64,000 bases of DNA from Pulveribacter suum (GTDB lineage Bacteria; Pseudomonadota; Gammaproteobacteria; Burkholderiales; Burkholderiaceae_C), in the NCBI RefSeq assembly GCF_003013695.1, contig NZ_CP027792.1, positions 2,996,501-3,060,500 on the forward strand, in the 5' to 3' direction. Below, one piece after another: positions 60,619 to 64,000 of this stretch; positions within the stretch are counted from its first letter, which is position 1; each line of letters opens with the position of its first letter. The position numbers and the translations under genes were made by a program. The notes beneath the pieces are model-generated. The model saw nothing but the letters and a program-made list of their open reading frames with translations. It did not search any database and had not been told where the DNA came from.

Positions 60619-61359
60619 TCAGGCCGCCAGCTCGTCGGCGCGGGCCTGGGCGGCAGCGAAGTCCAGGTCGCCCGAGTAAATGGCGCGCCCGCAGATCACG
60701 CCCTGCACGCCCTCGCGCTCGACGGCGCACAGCTGCTCGATGTCGTGCATGCCGGCCAGGCCGCCGGAGGCGATCACGGGAATGGTGAGCGCCTGGGCCA
60801 GGCGCACGGTGGCCTCGATGTTGATGCCCGAGAGCATGCCGTCGCGGCCGATGTCGGTGTAGATGATGGACTCCACGCCCCAGTCCTGGAACTTCCTGGC
60901 CAGGTCCACCACCTCGTGGCCGGTGAGCTTGCTCCAGCCGTCGGTGGCGACCTTGCCGTCCTTGGCGTCCAGCCCCACGATGATGTGGCCGCCGAAGGCG
61001 GTGCAGGCGTCCTTCAGAAAGCCCGGGTTCTTGACCGCGGCCGTGCCGATGATGACGTAGGCCAGGCCGGCGTCGATGTAGCGCTCGATGGTGTCCAGGT
61101 CGCGGATGCCGCCGCCCAGCTGCACGGGGATGTCGTCGCCCACCTCGGCCAGGATGGACTTGATGGCCGCCTTGTTCCTGGGCTGGCCGGCAAAGGCGCC
61201 GTTCAGGTCCACCAGGTGCAGGCGGCGCGCGCCGGCATCCGCCCACTTGCGGGCCATGGCGGCCGGGTCTTCGCCGAAGGTGGTGGATTGGTCCATGTCA
61301 CCTTGCTTGAGGCGTACGCAATGGCCGTCCTTGAGGTCGATGGCGGGAATGAGCAGCAT
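60619..61359 (-). CDS. hisA: ProFAR isomerase
   Basis: A 246-residue TIM barrel paralogous to HisF. The catalytic Asp8 is in [20 protein letters not shown] and the second Asp in [13 protein letters not shown] near residue 130. It isomerises ProFAR to PRFAR in histidine synthesis. It lies 73 nt after hisH. Confidence 0.97.
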   Translation of the reverse strand: MLLIPAIDLKDGHCVRLKQGDMDQSTTFGEDPAAMARKWADAGARRLHLVDLNGAFAGQPRNKAAIKSILAEVGDDIPVQLGGGIRDLDTIERYIDAGLAYVIIGTAAVKNPGFLKDACTAFGGHIIVGLDAKDGKVATDGWSKLTGHEVVDLARKFQDWGVESIIYTDIGRDGMLSGINIEATVRLAQALTIPVIASGGLAGMHDIEQLCAVEREGVQGVICGRAIYSGDLDFAAAQARADELAA

Positions 61360-61432
61360 GGTCGTCGTCGTAGTCGCAGGGTCAGCCGGCCGGGCCGGTG
61401 GGAAGGGGAAAACGCGGGATCAGGGCGAAGAA

Positions 61433-62101
61433 TCAGGGTTTCCAGGACAGGAAATTGCGATACAGCTGCAGGCCATGCCCGGCGCTCTTTTCCGGGTGGA
61501 ACTGCGTGGCAAAAATATTATCGCGCGCGATGGCGGCGGCGAACGGGCCGCCATAGTCGGCCTCGCCGGCCACGTGCGCGGCCTCGGCGGGGCGGGCGTA
61601 GAAGCTGTGCACGAAGTAGAAATAGCTATCGTCCGGCACGCCCGTCCACAGCGGGTGCGCAGGGCCGCCAGCGCGCGCCTGGCGCACGCGGTTCCAGCCC
61701 ATCTGCGGCACCTTGTAGCGGCTGCCGTCCGGCTGGGTGCGGCCGGCCAGATCGAATCTCACCACCTCGCCGGGGATCAGGCCCAGGCCGGGCGTGTCGC
61801 CCTCGGCGCTGCGCTCCAGCAGCATCTGCATGCCTACGCACACGCCGAACAGCGGTTTGGTGGTCGCCGCCTCCCGCAGCGCCTGCATCAGGCCGCTGGC
61901 GGCCAGCTCGGCCATGCAGTCGGGCATGGCGCCCTGGCCGGGCAGCACCAGGCGGTCGGCGGCGGCCACCTGCTCGGGCTGCGAGGTGATGAGCACAGCG
62001 CAGTCCGTACCATGCGCCGCGGCCTGCACGGCCTGCGCCACCGAGCGCAGGTTGCCCATGCCGTAATCGACCACGGCGACGGTGTTTGCTTCTTTTTTCA
62101 T
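61433..62101 (-). CDS. hisH: Imidazole glycerol phosphate synthase, glutaminase subunit
   Basis: A 222-residue class I glutaminase. The nucleophile Cys lies in [12 protein letters not shown] near residue 87 and the His-Glu pair in [12 protein letters not shown] near 205. It feeds ammonia to HisF. Its start codon and next codons ([24 protein letters not shown]) lie inside repeat A; the core protein [10 protein letters not shown] begins right after. No alternative start downstream would leave the glutaminase domain intact. Confidence 0.96.
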   Translation of the reverse strand: MKKEANTVAVVDYGMGNLRSVAQAVQAAAHGTDCAVLITSQPEQVAAADRLVLPGQGAMPDCMAELAASGLMQALREAATTKPLFGVCVGMQMLLERSAEGDTPGLGLIPGEVVRFDLAGRTQPDGSRYKVPQMGWNRVRQARAGGPAHPLWTGVPDDSYFYFVHSFYARPAEAAHVAGEADYGGPFAAAIARDNIFATQFHPEKSAGHGLQLYRNFLSWKP

Positions 62102-62147
62102 AGCTGCTGGCGCAAGCTGGGCAAGCGCTGGAGGCCTATTTGACCCA
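62085..62147 (-). repeat. Intergenic repeat A, copy 12 (inverted), containing the hisH start
   Basis: Minus-strand order: TCAAATAGGCCTCCAGCGC, TTGCCCAGCTTGCGCC, then AGCAGCTATGAAAAAAGAAG and CAAAC. As at prmC, the ATG is made by the CAGCTAT box plus G, and the trailing GAAGCAA supplies Glu-Ala. It fills the hisB-hisH gap. Confidence 0.88.
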
Positions 62148-62152
62148 AAATC

Positions 62153-62788
62153 CTAGAGCGCGCCCTTGGTGGACGGGATGATGCCGGCCGCCCGCGGGTC
62201 GCGCGTCAGGGCGTCGCGCAGCGCACGGGCAAATGCCTTGAACACCGTCTCGCACTGGTGGTGGGCGTTGATGCCCTTGAGGTTGTCGATGTGCAGCGTG
62301 ACCTGCGCGTGGTTGGCAAAGCCCTGGAAGAACTCGTACGTCAGCTGGGTGTCGAAGCCGCCGATGCTGGCCGCCGTGAACGGGATGTGCAGGTGCAGGC
62401 CAGGGCGGCCGGAAAAATCGATGACCACGCGCGACAGCGCCTCGTCCAGCGGCACGTAGGCGTGGCCGTAGCGGCGGATACCCTTCTTGTCGCCCACGGC
62501 GCGGGCAAACGCCTGGCCCAGGGTGATGCCCACGTCCTCCACCGTATGGTGGCCGTCGATGTGCAGGTCGCCGTCGCAGTCCACCTCCATGTCGATCAGG
62601 CCGTGGCGGGCGATCTGCTCGAGCATGTGGTCGAAAAAGCCGATGCCGGTGCCCAGGCGGGCCTGGCCGGTGCCGTCCAGGTTGACGCGCACGCGGATGC
62701 GGGTCTCGGCGGTGCTGCGCGACACCTCGGCGGTGCGCTCGGCGGCGTGCTCGGGGGCGGTGGAGGGAACGAGTGCGGAAGAAGTCAT
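62153..62788 (-). CDS. hisB: Imidazoleglycerol-phosphate dehydratase
   Basis: A 211-residue monofunctional IGPD. The manganese-binding histidine clusters are [30 protein letters not shown] and [15 protein letters not shown]. It lacks the HisB phosphatase domain fused in enterobacteria. The first 20 residues are variable. Its ATG overlaps the hisC stop by 4 nt. Repeat A follows its stop. Confidence 0.97.
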   Translation of the reverse strand: MTSSALVPSTAPEHAAERTAEVSRSTAETRIRVRVNLDGTGQARLGTGIGFFDHMLEQIARHGLIDMEVDCDGDLHIDGHHTVEDVGITLGQAFARAVGDKKGIRRYGHAYVPLDEALSRVVIDFSGRPGLHLHIPFTAASIGGFDTQLTYEFFQGFANHAQVTLHIDNLKGINAHHQCETVFKAFARALRDALTRDPRAAGIIPSTKGAL

Positions 62789-63897
62789 ATCGAGGCCTCA
62801 AGCGCTGCCAGCATCTGGGCGTTGTCCTGGCTGCTGCCCACCGTGAGGCGCAGGCAGCCGGCCAGCAGCGGGTGCATTGTAGAAACGTTCTTGACGAGGA
62901 CCTTGCGCGCGCGCATGGCCTCGAAAGTGCGGGCGGCGTCGGGCACGCGCACCAGCACCATGTTGGCCTGGCTGTCCCAGACCTTGTCGATGCCGGGCAT
63001 GGCGCGCAGGTGCGCGATGAGCGCGTCGCGCTGCGTGCACAGCTCGGCTGCCTGCTGCGCAAACACGGCCTCATGCTCCAGGGCAAACAGCGCCGCCTCG
63101 CAGTTGAGCACGCTCACGTTGTAGGGCGGGCGCAGCTTGTCGATCTCGTTTACCAGCGCGGCCGGGCCGACCAGATAGCCCAGGCGCACGCCGGCCAGGC
63201 CGAACTTGGACAGGGTGCGCATCAAGAGCACATGCTGGTTGCGCGCGGGCTCATCGCGCAGGTGCGTGATCCACGAGCGGCTGGCAAAGGGCTGGTAGGC
63301 CTCGTCCATGACCACGATGCCGCCCTGCGCGCCTGCGGCATCGACGATGCGCTGCACCACCGCCTCGTCCCACAGCGTGGCCGTGGGGTTGTTCGGGTAG
63401 GCCAGGAAGGTGATGGCCGGGCGGTGCGTGGCGATCGCGTCCAGCATGGCCTGCTCGCGCAGCTGGAACTCGCCGTCCAGCTCCACGCCCACGTACTGCA
63501 GCCCATGCTGCTGCGCGCACATCGCGTACATCACGAAGCCGGGCACCGGCGCCAGCACCGTGGCGGGCACCCCGCCGCCCTGGCGGGCGCAGGCCAGCTG
63601 CACCAGGCTGATGAGTTCGTCCGAACCATTGCCCAGGATGACGGCGCTGCCCTCGGGCGCGCCGGCATAGCCAGCCAGCGCGGCCTTCAGGTCGCTCTGG
63701 CGCGTGCCGGGGTAGCGGTTCAGCGCCAGCGCCCCCAGCCGCTGCCCCAGCGCGGCCTGCAGCGCGGGCGGCAGGCCGAAGGGGTTTTCCATCGCATCCA
63801 TCTTCAGGTAGCCGGTGGCGTCGGCCACGGGGTAGGCATGCATGGCGCGCACGTCGTCGCGGATGCGCGCCAGAGGGGACAGGTCAGAAGCAGTCAT
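62785..63897 (-). CDS. hisC: Histidinol-phosphate aminotransferase
   Basis: A 370-residue class I PLP aminotransferase. The PLP lysine is in [20 protein letters not shown] near residue 230, and [13 protein letters not shown] and MDEAYQPF bind the cofactor. It transaminates imidazole acetol phosphate to histidinol phosphate. It is the first his gene seen complete here; hisG and hisD are not in the window unless beyond the right edge. Confidence 0.96.
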   Translation of the reverse strand: MTASDLSPLARIRDDVRAMHAYPVADATGYLKMDAMENPFGLPPALQAALGQRLGALALNRYPGTRQSDLKAALAGYAGAPEGSAVILGNGSDELISLVQLACARQGGGVPATVLAPVPGFVMYAMCAQQHGLQYVGVELDGEFQLREQAMLDAIATHRPAITFLAYPNNPTATLWDEAVVQRIVDAAGAQGGIVVMDEAYQPFASRSWITHLRDEPARNQHVLLMRTLSKFGLAGVRLGYLVGPAALVNEIDKLRPPYNVSVLNCEAALFALEHEAVFAQQAAELCTQRDALIAHLRAMPGIDKVWDSQANMVLVRVPDAARTFEAMRARKVLVKNVSTMHPLLAGCLRLTVGSSQDNAQMLAALEASI

Positions 63898-63945
63898 CGT
63901 CTTTTATCCACCGGGCTCAGGTTTTTCGTCTTGCGCAGGCGCCGA

Positions 63946-64000
63946 TCAGGCAGGCTGCGTGAACACGCAGCGCTGCGGGTGCAGCACCTCGACACCGCCG
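63946..64000 (-). CDS. 3' end of an unidentified gene at the window edge
   Basis: The minus strand reads GGVEVLHPQRCVFTQPA then TGA at 63946-63948. Third codon positions are almost all G or C, as in the real genes here. I do not recognise the family from 17 residues; it does not look like the usual C-terminus of HisD, although hisD is often upstream of hisC. It ends 49 nt before the hisC ATG. Confidence 0.5.
   Translation of the reverse strand, partial: GGVEVLHPQRCVFTQPA

Noticed and set aside
63946..64000. The edge fragment as hisD
   Set aside because: hisD commonly precedes hisC, but the 17 visible residues (GGVEVLHPQRCVFTQPA) do not resemble a HisD C-terminus. I left it unnamed.

Overview
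This window is a run of chromosomal, mostly housekeeping DNA from a high-GC betaproteobacterium. It is most likely a member of the Comamonadaceae (Burkholderiales), judging from protein character, gene order (petABC-sspA-sspB; hisBHAFIE-hinT-tatABC; pilBCD-coaE-zapD-yacG) and two families of short intergenic repeats that I associate with that family. I cannot name a genus from the sequence alone. I see no CRISPR array, transposase, integrase, prophage or recognisable defence or secondary-metabolite system.

Layout: 1-66 is the 5' end of ubiE on the minus strand, followed by a DUF971 protein, a HIT-family protein overlapping a 1309-residue FAD/Fe-S oxidoreductase (DUF3683 type), and serA. 6.6-12 kb is a plus-strand glycerol-3-phosphate / glycerophosphodiester scavenging operon (ugpB, ugpA, ugpE, ugpC, ugpQ) with a candidate Pho box in front. 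12-17.9 kb holds an MscS-type channel, an N-formylglutamate amidohydrolase-like gene coupled to a Bug/TctC solute receptor, a divergent LysR regulator and a small membrane protein. 17.9-21.8 kb is hemA-prfA-prmC-grxD. 21.9-25.7 kb has a CBS/transporter-associated membrane protein, a lytic transglycosylase and proS. 25.7-30.7 kb has rppH, proB, obgE, rpmA, rplU, an ispB-type prenyl synthase and tRNA-Pro(CGG). 30.9-36.4 kb is the type IV pilus assembly set pilB-pilC-pilD followed by coaE, zapD and yacG.

36.4-41.6 kb is a branched-chain-amino-acid-type ABC transporter (livK-like receptor, livH, a fused livM-livG protein, livF), with a decayed DUF1330 gene at its 3' end. The cluster sits between yacG and the mutT-like/DUF815/argJ/secA run. 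From my knowledge of related genomes those genes usually follow yacG directly, so the transporter looks like an insertion into a conserved neighbourhood. 42-47.6 kb is mutT-like, a DUF815 ATPase, argJ and secA. 47.8-52.3 kb is a DciA/DUF721 protein, tRNA-Thr(TGT), sspB, sspA and the cytochrome bc1 genes petC, petB, petA. 52.5-56.3 kb is mscL, pdxA, a Nif3-like protein and a DegS/DegQ-like protease. 56.4-63.9 kb is one minus-strand run: hisC, hisB, hisH, hisA, hisF, hisI, hisE, a small membrane protein, hinT, tatA, tatB, tatC. A fragment of an unidentified gene reaches the right edge.

The most unusual signals are not genes. A roughly 55-65 bp repeat occurs about 13 times, nearly always in an intergenic gap. 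It supplies the start codon and first codons of two unrelated genes (prmC and hisH) and the stop codon of a HIT-family gene, and in one place it is doubled into a 21-bp perfect-stem bidirectional terminator. A second, longer repeat occurs three times, once inside the ugp operon. Other points are the DUF1330 pseudogene with a nonsense codon plus a frameshift, the LivM-LivG fusion, near-leaderless promoters at hemA and ispB, and a hairpin with a T-run between ugpB and ugpA. I did not find a convincing previously undescribed multi-gene system.
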